Source: Arthrobacter cryoconiti (GTDB lineage Bacteria > Actinomycetota > Actinomycetes > Actinomycetales > Micrococcaceae). From it: a stretch of 35,121 nt of DNA. The notes beneath the pieces are model-generated. The model was not told the origin of the DNA and made no database searches. It worked only from the letters and a program-made list of their open reading frames with translations. The number at the start of each line of letters is the position of its first letter. The first letter of the stretch is position 1. Shown one piece after another: positions 23,206 to 31,362 of the stretch. A program made the position numbers and the translations under genes. The stretch lies in the NCBI RefSeq assembly GCF_020905375.1, contig NZ_JAJJBU010000038.1, positions 1-35,121 on the forward strand, read 5' to 3'.

Positions 23206-24100
23206 GAAGGGCACTCCTCATCCGGCCCCGGCGGGTCATGATAACGGCAACGCACGCTGCGATGGCGAAAGCCAAAATCGTCCAAATGCTAGTTGTCACA
23301 GTGCCCGTTGCCTGCGGATCCGCAAGTATCAGTGCACCAGCGTGCTTGAAGTGCTCGCCAAGGGATAACGGATTTACTAGATTGGAGGTCACTGCGAAGA
23401 ATCCGCTCTGGATCGCTGGTGGGGAGGCAACCGGGTTCAGCAGTGAAACGGGATGCGCTGCTGTTCCCAGAAGCGGCAAAATGAAAATCGTGACACTCCA
23501 GACCACGATCGGAATGAGCAGCGCCGATGTGACGGAAGTTGCGTACAGCCCTGCGAGCATACCCAGGCAGAGGAACGGCAGTATAAATAGCCACGCCACG
23601 GCATATAGACCGACAAGCCGGGCGCCGTCGTCGACGGATATTATTCGACCGGCTACGACACTGATGCAAGCGATGCTGATCACAGCCGAGACCGCCAGCA
23701 GCAGAGCAGTGAATAAGCCCAATCCGGCAAGTTTGGCACTCAGATAGAAAGACGGCCGCACGTCCCGGGACAGAACCAAGTCCATGGTTCGGGCTTGCCT
23801 ATCCCGCAATGTGGAATAGACGCCGACCACGATTGCCAGCAATGCCCCGATCAGCACAATGTAGATCACCGAGTTGCGGGCGTAATACAACGGAGAGAGT
23901 GAATCAAACGGGTTGGGAACAGTCGTCAGGCCCTGACGAACCGCTTCACTGTAAACGCCAGTAACACTAGCCCGGGCCGAAGAACCAATGAATGCCGACG
24001 CAGCAACCATCCCGACGAAGACGGCCAGCAGTACTTGTGGCAACCGCTCGCGCATGGTGCATAGAAGCTCGTGGGCGATCACCGCAGTCCAGCGGTTCAT
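23198..24100 (-). CDS. ABC transporter permease (ABC-2 type), first subunit
   Basis: A 300-aa permease with six hydrophobic segments and an extracytoplasmic loop at residues 40-75. The segment STLRDRQARTMDLVLSRDVR corresponds to the KEKGRGTLALLFSRPL coupling region of the second permease, so the two are distant paralogs and probably form a heterodimer. ATG 24100 overlaps the ATPase TGA by 4 bp (ATGA). ABC-2 systems export lipids, glycans, lantibiotics or drugs; which applies here is unknown. Confidence 0.87.
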   Translation of the reverse strand: MNRWTAVIAHELLCTMRERLPQVLLAVFVGMVAASAFIGSSARASVTGVYSEAVRQGLTTVPNPFDSLSPLYYARNSVIYIVLIGALLAIVVGVYSTLRDRQARTMDLVLSRDVRPSFYLSAKLAGLGLFTALLLAVSAVISIACISVVAGRIISVDDGARLVGLYAVAWLFILPFLCLGMLAGLYATSVTSALLIPIVVWSVTIFILPLLGTAAHPVSLLNPVASPPAIQSGFFAVTSNLVNPLSLGEHFKHAGALILADPQATGTVTTSIWTILAFAIAACVAVIMTRRGRMRSALHD

Positions 24101-24834
24101 GCCCGCTGCCCAGCTTCAATGTGGAGGTATATATCCTCCAACGATTCTTGGTCGGGGAAGGATTTCAACGTCGCGTCCACGGAATCCTGATAAATCAATG
24201 TTCCTGAGCTGAGGATCCCGATGCTAGTGCATGTTTTTGTTACCTCAGCCAACAAATGTGTGTTCATGAAAATGGTCATGCCGAGCTTCGTGTTCAGGGA
24301 AATAATGGTCTCACGCAGTTTCGCCACTCCCTGAGGATCAAGTCCTGATGTGGGCTCGTCCAGAAAGAGGACTGAGGGTTCATGAAGTATCGCTTGGGCA
24401 ATGCCGGCCCGTTGTCGCATTCCCTTGCTGAACGTTCCCATTCTCTGGTTCTCGTGCCCACTAAAATCCAAAAAATCTAGGACTTCACTAATCCGTGATC
24501 CCACGGATCGGACTCCTGAGAGCCGGGCAAAAAATATGAGGTTTTCCGCCAAGGTGAGATTGTCGTAAAACTGGACGTTTTCAGGCAGATATCCAATGCT
24601 TCGCCGGACCGCGGTAGCTGCTGTCGTGATGTCGTGCCCGTTGATCTCCGCCGTTCCGGACGAGGGCTCCATGAGCGTGGTCAGTAGATTGACGATGGTT
24701 GTTTTCCCGGCGCCATTATGACCTAACAAACCAAAGATTTCCCCTGTGGGAACTGTCAGGTTCAACTCGCGAAGCGCTTGGTGAGGACCATACCGTTTGG
24801 TCAGTGCGGTGGTAGATATCGCTGTAGCAGTCAT
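24097..24834 (-). CDS. ABC transporter ATP-binding protein
   Basis: A 245-aa ATPase of the CcmA/NosF/BcrA-like class. Walker A is GHNGAGKTT, the signature FSKGMRQRAGIAQA (variant of LSGGQ), Walker B VLFLDEPTSGLDP, with the H-loop in MNTHLLAE. The ATG at 24834 is chosen because the normal family N-terminus begins there (TAISTTALTKRYG); upstream extension to 24960 does not look like an ATPase. The ribosome site is weak. It is first in a four-gene operon with two permeases and a lipoprotein. CTAAG-N6-CTGAG just upstream suggests control by the adjacent two-component system. Confidence 0.93.
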   Translation of the reverse strand: MTATAISTTALTKRYGPHQALRELNLTVPTGEIFGLLGHNGAGKTTIVNLLTTLMEPSSGTAEINGHDITTAATAVRRSIGYLPENVQFYDNLTLAENLIFFARLSGVRSVGSRISEVLDFLDFSGHENQRMGTFSKGMRQRAGIAQAILHEPSVLFLDEPTSGLDPQGVAKLRETIISLNTKLGMTIFMNTHLLAEVTKTCTSIGILSSGTLIYQDSVDATLKSFPDQESLEDIYLHIEAGQRA

Positions 24835-24859
24835 AGGATTGGACGCTACGCGCCAACGG

Positions 24860-24875
24860 CTAAGAGGAAGCTGAG
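24860..24875. promoter_or_regulatory. CTAAG-N6-CTGAG site before the ABC operon
   Basis: CTAAG at 24860-24864 and CTGAG at 24871-24875, 11 bp apart, lie 26 bp before the ATPase start. A weaker pair, CTGTC (24933-24937) and CTGAG (24944-24948), has the same spacing. Both resemble the exact CTGAG pairs before the kinase and regulator genes, so a common OmpR-type regulator is inferred. Confidence 0.4.
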
Positions 24876-25460
24876 AGCACGGACACCAGCCGTACCAACA
24901 GAAAATTTCCCTATAGATCTCGTGCGCTTGTCCTGTCGACCGGCTGAGAACTAGATCCAACTACTCGGATACTTTTGCTTTGCCAAGAAAGCCACTGGTG
25001 TCAAGGAAGTAGAAGCGGCTGCATGACCTTTGAAAGCCGCTTTGATGGTGGCTGTCCGATCCGCGGATACCGCCGCTTCAGCCTCACCACTCATGTCAAT
25101 AGCTGAAGAATGCGTTGCCAGAGGAGCCTGGCTGTCCCGGAACATGAACCAGCACAGGACCGTGCGCTTGGGCTGCCAATCCGCTCTTGGATTGCACTTC
25201 GAAGGTGCTTAAGACCACTGGCAACGGCCACTGGAAACGCTCCAGAAATCAGGTGGATAGTTCAGATGAGTGCCAGAAAATAGTTTCCTAACTTCCGGGA
25301 GGAGGGTGGAGAGCTTAGCGAGAGGGCATTCCTTGTGCTCACAGCAATGGCCCGTTCAGGATGGATTTTCCGGAACGGGCCATTGCTGTGAGCAGAAGGG
25401 GCTGGCCTCGCCTATTTGCTGGCGCCTCCTCCGTGATTGTTCACCTGTACGCTGACTGGG
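24876..25460. other. Long gap without a convincing gene
   Basis: This stretch lies between the ABC operon promoter and the end of the secreted-protein gene. A 64-codon frame on the minus strand (24951-25145) has no ribosome site and no recognisable protein character. The one clear structure is the 22-bp perfect inverted repeat at 25336-25394 (separate entry). Nothing else is recognised. Confidence 0.5.
25336..25394. repeat. 22-bp perfect inverted repeat, strong hairpin
   Basis: The left arm 25336-25357 and right arm 25373-25394 are exact reverse complements with a 15-nt loop; inside the loop GGA and TCC can pair too. It starts 67 bp downstream of the minus-strand secreted-protein stop. No T-run follows on either strand, so it could be a U-less actinobacterial terminator, a REP-like element or a mobile-element scar. 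Confidence 0.85.
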
Positions 25461-25799
25461 CTAGGGGGAACCGGGCAGATCGCCAGGATCGGTGTGATCG
25501 CCGGTCTGCTGAACGTCAGGACCAGTATCTCCGGCGGCTTCTGGCGTACCCGCCTTTTCGTTCTGATCAGGTGTTTCCGTTGCCCCGGGAACATCAGGCG
25601 TGTCTCCGGGGGTGGGTGCATCCGTGCTCGATTGGGCTGAGGAGGACGACGGCGGCGTCTGTTGCGGGGTCGCCGCACTGGCTGCTCCAACACCGAGTCC
25701 AGCCAGAGCCATCACGCCCACCGCTCCCATGATGACCTTCTTCTTCATGTCCATTCGCGACAACCGGTCCTTGAAATTGGTTTCTTTATGAAGGGTCAT
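25461..25799 (-). CDS. Small secreted acidic, Pro/Thr/Asp-rich protein
   Basis: A 112-aa protein. The N-terminal signal region is MDMKKKVIMGAVGVMALAGL ending ASA, with probable cleavage near residue 43. The mature part is about 70 residues of Ser, Pro, Thr, Asp and Gly, intrinsically disordered, with DTGPDVQQTGDHTD near the end. ATG 25799 has AAAGGAGA about 7 nt upstream, an excellent ribosome site, which supports a real gene and keeps a 15-residue extension before the signal core. It is divergent from the sensor kinase at 25967 and shares its CTGAG repeats, so it may be a target of, or an input to, that system. Function unknown. Confidence 0.78.
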   Translation of the reverse strand: MTLHKETNFKDRLSRMDMKKKVIMGAVGVMALAGLGVGAASAATPQQTPPSSSSAQSSTDAPTPGDTPDVPGATETPDQNEKAGTPEAAGDTGPDVQQTGDHTDPGDLPGSP

Positions 25800-25877
25800 T
25801 GTGTTCTCCTTTTCCTAGGGACTTTCTTTACTGCCATCTCGGGTGAGTGGCGATAATCCCACTGTGCCCGGCCTGTA

Positions 25878-25914
25878 CTGAGACGACGCTGAGTTCACCT
25901 ATGTGGACGCTGAG
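25878..25914. promoter_or_regulatory. Triple CTGAG direct repeat between secreted protein and kinase
   Basis: CTGAG at 25878, 25889 and 25910: the first two are 11 bp apart and the third 21 bp on, i.e. one and two helical turns. The last two sit in longer identical copies, GACGCTGAG at 25885-25893 and 25906-25914; GACGCTGA recurs at 25941-25948. Same-face direct repeats are the usual operator form of OmpR/PhoB-family regulators. Binding by the regulator at 27433-28119 is inferred. Confidence 0.5.
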
Positions 25915-25966
25915 AACAAGGGCACTACGATTGCACAAAAGACGCTGACCCGGGCATGGTTGAACC

Positions 25967-27373
25967 ATGAAACAACTTCGTACGCGGGCGCGCATGTCCC
26001 AGCGGAACCTCCGGCCTGCTTGGGGTGTGCGCAAAAGAGCTACGGCAACCGCCGTCGTCGTAGTCGCCTTAGCTCTAGTTGCCGGCGGCTTGCTCTTGTT
26101 AGTGCTCCTGCAGACATCTCTGATCGCCACCACTGAAAGGGCCGCCACGGCCAAGGCTGCTGATGTGGCAGCCCTGATCACCAGTCAGGACGTTTCCGAG
26201 GCAGGCCAAGCCCTCACTGCCACCGCTCACAGTGGCCAGTACGTTCAGATCATCGATCCGCATGGGTCAGTGGTCGCCTCATCGGAAAAATTGGCGGCCA
26301 CGGCCGCACTGGCGGATTTGCATCCTCGTGCAGGAGAAACCAAGACGCTCTCTGTTTCCAGTTTGCAAAGCATTGGAGACACTGACGAGTTCTTGATTGT
26401 TGCGTCCGGAGTGCCAACCGGACAAGGTACGTACACGGTCCTTGTGGCGTCAACCGTTCAGGTCCAGGCCGATTCCGTTGCCACGGTTGCTTGGTTCCTT
26501 CTCGGCGCAACACCCTTGTTGTTGATAGTCGTTGGCTTCGCAGTGTGGCTTTTAGTCGGAAGGTCTCTACGTCATGTCGAACGCATACGTGACCAGGTTG
26601 CCCGCATCAACGCCAGCAGACTCAGCGAACGGGTAGAGGTTCCGGCCACCAATGATGAGATCCACCGCCTCTCCGTGACCATGAACACCATGCTCGACAA
26701 ACTTCAAGCGTCCGACGGCGAACAGCGACGATTTATTTCCGACGCAAGCCACGAACTGCGCAGCCCGCTGGCAACAATCAGTGCGGGATTGGAAATCGCA
26801 GCAGCGGACACAAGCGGCGATACTTGGTGCGAGCTTCAGGGCATGCTCAGTGGAGAAACGGCGCGCATGCGCTACCTGGTCGATGATCTACTGACACTAG
26901 CAAAAACCCACGATGGTAGTTTCCGCGTCGCTGCCCAGGACGTTGATCTGGACGACGTTCTGGCCACCGAAATCACCCGTCTGCGTCCGCTAACGGCACA
27001 CACCATCACTGCCAGCATTGTCCCTGTCAGAGTTACTGGGGATGCGCACCGCCTTGGACAAGTGCTGCGCAACGTCCTCGATAACGCTAACCGCCACGCC
27101 AGATCCACGATTACTATTCAGCTCTCCATTGCCCCCAAAGGAGTCGTAATAGTTATCGATAACGATGGCTACCCCGTCCCTGAGTCTGATCGTGAACGGA
27201 TCTTTGAGCGCTTCGTCCGGCTCGACGAGAGCCGCTCACGTGAAAGCGGCGGCAGTGGGCTCGGCTTGGCCATCGCTGCTGGCATCATGGGCGCCCATCA
27301 TGGCACTATCACCGCAACCCAGGCCCCTTCCGGAGACTGCCGTTTCGAGCTGCGCCTGCCCTTGGGGCCGTAG
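25967..27373 (+). CDS. Sensor histidine kinase (HAMP, system 1)
   Basis: A 468-aa membrane kinase. The first helix is at about residues 28-50, followed by an extracytoplasmic sensor domain to about 165 and a second helix at about 170-195. A HAMP linker (RSLRHVERIRDQVARINASR) follows, then HisKA with phospho-acceptor His262 in DASHELRSPLATI, and HATPase with NVLDNANRHA, IDNDGYPV, FERFVRLDESRSR and GGSGLGLAIA. The glycine-rich G1 box is reduced (DNDG), which is common in actinobacterial kinases. The start is the ATG at 25967 without a strong ribosome site; ATG 25994 is an alternative. It converges with the response regulator at 27433 rather than forming an operon with it. Confidence 0.93.
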   Translation: MKQLRTRARMSQRNLRPAWGVRKRATATAVVVVALALVAGGLLLLVLLQTSLIATTERAATAKAADVAALITSQDVSEAGQALTATAHSGQYVQIIDPHGSVVASSEKLAATAALADLHPRAGETKTLSVSSLQSIGDTDEFLIVASGVPTGQGTYTVLVASTVQVQADSVATVAWFLLGATPLLLIVVGFAVWLLVGRSLRHVERIRDQVARINASRLSERVEVPATNDEIHRLSVTMNTMLDKLQASDGEQRRFISDASHELRSPLATISAGLEIAAADTSGDTWCELQGMLSGETARMRYLVDDLLTLAKTHDGSFRVAAQDVDLDDVLATEITRLRPLTAHTITASIVPVRVTGDAHRLGQVLRNVLDNANRHARSTITIQLSIAPKGVVIVIDNDGYPVPESDRERIFERFVRLDESRSRESGGSGLGLAIAAGIMGAHHGTITATQAPSGDCRFELRLPLGP

Positions 27374-27432
27374 ACCGAATTTAGCTTACCGTTCCGCCAA
27401 CACAGCAAAGATCGAAATGAATGGCACCGACC

Positions 27433-28119
27433 CTACGCTGCCGGTGCTCGATCCGCGGTGAGAAGGTATCCCATGCCACGGACGGTTGAGACGGTAGCGA
27501 CGTTGAAAGGGACATCAATTTTGCGTCGCAAGTAACCGATATAAACTTCCACCACGTTGTCGCCGCCTTCAAAAGCGGGGTCCCAGACATTGTCAAGAAT
27601 TTCGGCTTTGGACACCACTTGGTCATGCCTCCGCATTAGAAATTGCAGCAGCCCGTACTCCCGGGCGGTCAAGGAAATCGGGCTGTCACCGCGGCTGACG
27701 CTGCGGGTCATTGGGTCCATTCGGAGAGTCCCCACCGTCATCACCACAGGCCGTTCGGGGGCACCCCTCCTGATTAAGGCGCGCAGTCGAGCCACCAACA
27801 CCAGAAAACTAAACGGTTTTGTCAGGTAGTCATCAGCGCCCAGATCGAAAGCATCAGTCTGGTCATATTCACCGTCTTTGGCCGTCAGCATCATCACAGG
27901 AGTCCAGATCTTACGCTCTCGCATTTCTTTGAGCACGTCGTATCCATTCTTTAACGGCAACATAAGATCCAAGAGAATCACGTCATAGGGGTTTTCTGTT
28001 GCAGCCCACAACCCGCTGACCCCATCATGAACTACTTCCACAACGAACCCCTCGTTCGCCAAGCCGCGCCGAACTGTCTCGGCCAGCAGCTTCTCATCCT
28101 CCACCAATAGAATCCGCAT
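27433..28119 (-). CDS. OmpR-family response regulator (system 1)
   Basis: A 228-aa regulator. The receiver has acidic EDE at residues 7-9, phospho-acceptor Asp51 in VILLDLMLP and the conserved Lys in LTKPF. The C-terminal winged helix has LTAREYGLLQFLMRRHDQVVSKAE and the final TVRGMGYLL. It is almost certainly the partner of the convergent kinase, whose stop lies 59 bp from its own. Its promoter carries CTCAG-N6-CTCAG, the same half-sites as before the kinase, which suggests autoregulation. Confidence 0.94.
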   Translation of the reverse strand: MRILLVEDEKLLAETVRRGLANEGFVVEVVHDGVSGLWAATENPYDVILLDLMLPLKNGYDVLKEMRERKIWTPVMMLTAKDGEYDQTDAFDLGADDYLTKPFSFLVLVARLRALIRRGAPERPVVMTVGTLRMDPMTRSVSRGDSPISLTAREYGLLQFLMRRHDQVVSKAEILDNVWDPAFEGGDNVVEVYIGYLRRKIDVPFNVATVSTVRGMGYLLTADRAPAA

Positions 28120-28158
28120 AGGAGTCCTTCCCTCGTATGTGCAGTATGACTGGAACGT

Positions 28159-28202
28159 CCTGAGAAGTCGCTGTGAGCGTGACTTCTCAGGCAGGACTCA
28201 GG
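28159..28202. promoter_or_regulatory. CTCAG repeats and 11-bp inverted repeat before regulator 1
   Basis: CTCAGG at 28186-28191 and 28197-28202 form a direct repeat with 11-bp periodicity. CCTGAGAAGTC (28159-28169) and GACTTCTCAGG (28181-28191) form a perfect inverted repeat with an 11-nt centre. They lie about 40-83 bp before the regulator ATG. On the coding strand the direct repeat reads CTGAG-N6-CTGAG, as before the kinase. Confidence 0.5.
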
Positions 28203-28474
28203 ATGTCAGTGGAACGCTAGTCTCTGTCCCCCACAACTGGTCAGGAAAACAATGGTCGCGAGCCCTCCCCCGCATTTAGCGAGCACCCCCACTTTGGTCA
28301 TCGACTCAGTCATCGCTGACAATGCCGCGGTTCGGGACCAGAACTGCGGTGATCGTGTCATGGGTAATACTAGGGGTCCCGGTATCTGGCCCAACACGCC
28401 TATAGGCTCAATGGAATGCGCTTCCCGTCCCAAAACAGGACCATTCCAATCAAAGAACCCAAAGTAGCAACCCC
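28203..28474. promoter_or_regulatory. Intergenic region with possible promoter for the MprF-like gene
   Basis: Between the divergent regulator and the MprF-like gene (355-bp gap in all) no gene is convincing. TTGGTC (28294-28299), 18 bp, GACAAT (28318-28323) is a possible plus-strand promoter, and TAATAC at 28365-28370 a second -10. Short open frames here lack ribosome sites. Confidence 0.3.
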
Positions 28475-31066
28475 ATGAAGACAAAAAAAGACTTTCAGCT
28501 CTGGCCATCCAAGTGGGGCATCGTCTTCCCTGCCATATTCAAAACTTGGAGGCATGCCCCCGCGACGTGGATACTTCTCGTGCTCCTGTGGGTACCCGGA
28601 TTACTGACGGGTACCCTTCGCTCAGGACAGCACCCAGGATGGCGTTCCGCAACTGTCCTTACGTCGTCCTCCTTGCCCGAGCACTGGTGGACAATCATCA
28701 CGGCTGCCTTCTGGGAACGAGGACTAGTAGGGTATCTTATCGGCACAGCGTTGCTACTCGTGGTGGGTATTCCAGCTGAACGTCGGCTTGGAAGCTTGCG
28801 CTTTATCATCGCAGGCCTAACCGCCCAAACTGCTGGGATGGTTCTGACGATCGGCATCGTCCACGGGGGACGGAGTCTGCTCGGTAGCTGGTCGGCACAG
28901 CTACTGACACATTCGTTCGTAGGACCGTCCGCTTTCCTCTTCGGAGCAGCACTGGCTGCAACCACAAGTTTGGGAGTATTGTGGCGCCGTCGGCTTAGGC
29001 TCACACTCTTTGCCTTGCTGATACTGCTTGCTCTCTACAGCGGCTCTTTCCCCGACCTTATTAGGCTTGCAGCGGCCACCGTCGGAGTCTTCCTAGGTCC
29101 GCTACTCTTTGGCCGCACCCCCAGGATCAGTGTTCCAATTTCTTCGCGGCGTGAAGCAAGGGTTCTGATCGCACTCATCGTGGCTGCTTCAGCCGTAGGG
29201 CCAGTCTTGGCAGGCCTGCTACCCCATGCCGTTGGCCCTTTGTCGGTGCTGCGATTTCTATTCACCAACATCCAAGTGGTGGATCCACAAACACTTCAAA
29301 CTCTCTGCTCCGACCCCACTCAAGTCAAGGACTGCGCCGCCGCGCAGTTGCAGTTGCGAGCCGGCGCGGGTGGCATTTTCATGTCGATACTACCTTCCGT
29401 GTTGCTGCTGGTCATCGCCGATGGACTGCGTCGAGGTCGCCGCTTCGCCTGGTACGCGGCGCTGATTATCCAAGGGGGCTTAGGAATCCTTGCTGGTAGC
29501 TACATTGTGACGGCATTCATGCCGTCCGGGGCCAGCATGCCCTCCAACGAGGGCTTAGGCGCCGTTGAAATCACAGCCAAGTACCATCCATTGGGCCTCA
29601 TTCTGCCACTTTTGTTGCCGGTTTTGCTGGTAATTTTGCTGTTAGGGACCCGGAGACTATTTCGCGTCACTGCACCACCTAAAACTTACCTTTCGCTCTT
29701 CGGGACCCTTCTTACTACCGCCGTCGTCCTCTCCGTCATCTACGTCTTGGCGGCCTTGGGTTTGGCCTCCGGATTTGCGCCTGCCCCAGGACTGGCCGAC
29801 CTGCTGGCAGACCTTCCGGATCGCTTTCTTCCCCTCGGTTATTTACTGGATCTATCCCCAGCTTTCTTTCCCCAAAGCAGCGCCACCGTGATTCTCTATG
29901 AAGGCATTGGCATCACTTTTTGGTGCATTGCTACCGTCCTCATGCTGAGGTCATTTCTGCGGCCAGCCCACGACTCTCAGGGCACCAATGCACTTCGCGC
30001 TCGAGGCATCCTCAAAGCTACTCGCGGTTCGTCATTGTCATGGATGACCCAATGGAGTGGCAACAGTTACTGGTTCGCTGAATCTGGTAACAGCTTCATC
30101 GCTTATCGCGTTCTCTCCGGAATCGCGTTAACTCTGGGACCGCCCGTGGGCCCACCCACGGAATTGCTTAAGACGATCGATGAATTCACTCGATACACAG
30201 CCGAGAACGGATGGACTCCTTGCTTTTATTCGGTGCCAGGAGAGTTCAGAGCCGCTACGCAGGACCTCGGCTGGGGATCCGTTGAAGTCGCCCAGGAAAC
30301 TATCCTGGATTTGGCAGGCCTTTCCTTCACCGGCAAGAAATTCCAAGATATTCGCACTGCCCTAAACAAGGCGAATAAGGAAGGCATCCACGCACAGTGG
30401 ATTTCCTACCCCGAGGCGCCTTTATCCATTGCGGATCAAATCCATGCCATTTCAGAAGAGTGGGTAGCCGATAAGAAGATGCCCGAAATGGGTTTCACTC
30501 TAGGCGGACTAGAGGAGATCAACGACCCGGAAGTACGCTGTTTACTCGCCATCGATGATCAGCACACTGTCCACGCGATTGCTTCGTGGCTTCCCGTCTA
30601 CCGCGATGAAATCGTTGTCGGTTGGACACTGGACTTTATGCGCCGACGCAGCAGCGGATTCCGTGCCAGTATTGAATTTCTGATTGCGTCGGCGGCCCTA
30701 TCCTGCAAGGAGGACGGCTACGAATTCCTCAGCCTCTCAGGCGCGCCGCTTGCACGCATCGAGCAAACACCAACCGGCTCAGCACTCCACACGCCTGAGC
30801 CGCGACGAGCCGGCCTGGACAAACTACTCGAACAGCTGGGCGCCATTCTTGAACCTGTCTACGGATTCAAGTCGCTATTGACGTTCAAATCAAAATTTCA
30901 GCCACGCTATGAACCTCTGTTCATGGTCTACCCTGACGCTGCGGCGCTTCCCAATATTGCCAACGCCGTCGGCCGAGCCTATCTCCCCAAGGTCTCCTTT
31001 CAGCAAAGCCTCAACCTGGCTGGAAGAATCATTCGTCACCCGGCCCAGCGACGGCGAAGAGTCTAA
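28475..31066 (+). CDS. MprF-like protein: rhomboid-like membrane domain plus DUF2156
   Basis: An 863-aa protein. Residues about 25-200 form a rhomboid-like membrane region (HWWTIITAAFWERGLVGYLI, ERRLGSLRF). More membrane helices run to about residue 500. The C-terminal cytoplasmic DUF2156/GNAT-like domain (about 520-840) shows SFIAYRVLSGIALTLGPPVG, FRAATQDLGW, RTALNKANKEGI and the terminal FKSLLTFKSKFQPRYEPLFM. This is the aminoacyl-phosphatidylglycerol synthase domain that transfers Lys or Ala from tRNA to membrane lipid, giving resistance to cationic peptides. ATG 28475 has no strong ribosome site. It stands between two two-component systems. Which amino acid is used is unknown. Confidence 0.87.
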   Translation: MKTKKDFQLWPSKWGIVFPAIFKTWRHAPATWILLVLLWVPGLLTGTLRSGQHPGWRSATVLTSSSLPEHWWTIITAAFWERGLVGYLIGTALLLVVGIPAERRLGSLRFIIAGLTAQTAGMVLTIGIVHGGRSLLGSWSAQLLTHSFVGPSAFLFGAALAATTSLGVLWRRRLRLTLFALLILLALYSGSFPDLIRLAAATVGVFLGPLLFGRTPRISVPISSRREARVLIALIVAASAVGPVLAGLLPHAVGPLSVLRFLFTNIQVVDPQTLQTLCSDPTQVKDCAAAQLQLRAGAGGIFMSILPSVLLLVIADGLRRGRRFAWYAALIIQGGLGILAGSYIVTAFMPSGASMPSNEGLGAVEITAKYHPLGLILPLLLPVLLVILLLGTRRLFRVTAPPKTYLSLFGTLLTTAVVLSVIYVLAALGLASGFAPAPGLADLLADLPDRFLPLGYLLDLSPAFFPQSSATVILYEGIGITFWCIATVLMLRSFLRPAHDSQGTNALRARGILKATRGSSLSWMTQWSGNSYWFAESGNSFIAYRVLSGIALTLGPPVGPPTELLKTIDEFTRYTAENGWTPCFYSVPGEFRAATQDLGWGSVEVAQETILDLAGLSFTGKKFQDIRTALNKANKEGIHAQWISYPEAPLSIADQIHAISEEWVADKKMPEMGFTLGGLEEINDPEVRCLLAIDDQHTVHAIASWLPVYRDEIVVGWTLDFMRRRSSGFRASIEFLIASAALSCKEDGYEFLSLSGAPLARIEQTPTGSALHTPEPRRAGLDKLLEQLGAILEPVYGFKSLLTFKSKFQPRYEPLFMVYPDAAALPNIANAVGRAYLPKVSFQQSLNLAGRIIRHPAQRRRRV

Positions 31067-31276
31067 CGACCCCGCCATCTGCCGAAAGATGTCTGTCCTT
31101 GTCTGGGTGAGGGACCATTTGGCGCCACGAATCTCCCCAGCAACTTCGGTGTGGTTCCTGGAATGGTTTCACCGCATCCGGTGCTGGAAACCGTTGCTTT
31201 GGTTGGCAACATCCTGATGGGCGCCGGGGTCGTCGTCTTTATCTTGGGACTAATTTTCACGTTCCGCAGACGTTAA
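31067..31276 (+). pseudogene. Possible gene fragment or tiny membrane protein after the MprF-like gene
   Basis: The frame of the MprF-like gene stays open for 69 codons after its TAA at 31064-31066, ending at TAA 31274-31276. The last part reads as one membrane helix with a basic tail (VALVGNILMGAGVVVFILGL, then IFTFRRR). A GTG at 31151 or ATG at 31163 could start a protein of about 40 aa, but neither has a ribosome site. It is either the 3' remnant of a lost membrane-protein gene or a tiny membrane protein. 31277-31362 holds nothing recognisable. Confidence 0.35.
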
Positions 31277-31362
31277 CCCACATCCACTCGACGGACCGTC
31301 GTCGAACCGGCAAACGGTGAAAGCACCGTCCGACGCACTGAACGGACCGATGATACCCAGAT

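Noticed and set aside
24951-25145. 64-codon minus-strand frame in the gap after the ABC operon promoter
   Set aside because: No ribosome site, no recognisable family, and it ends near the putative CTGAG sites; probably chance.
28206-28508. 100-codon minus-strand and 71-codon plus-strand frames before the MprF-like gene
   Set aside because: Overlapping each other on opposite strands, no ribosome sites, and the region contains promoter-like elements.
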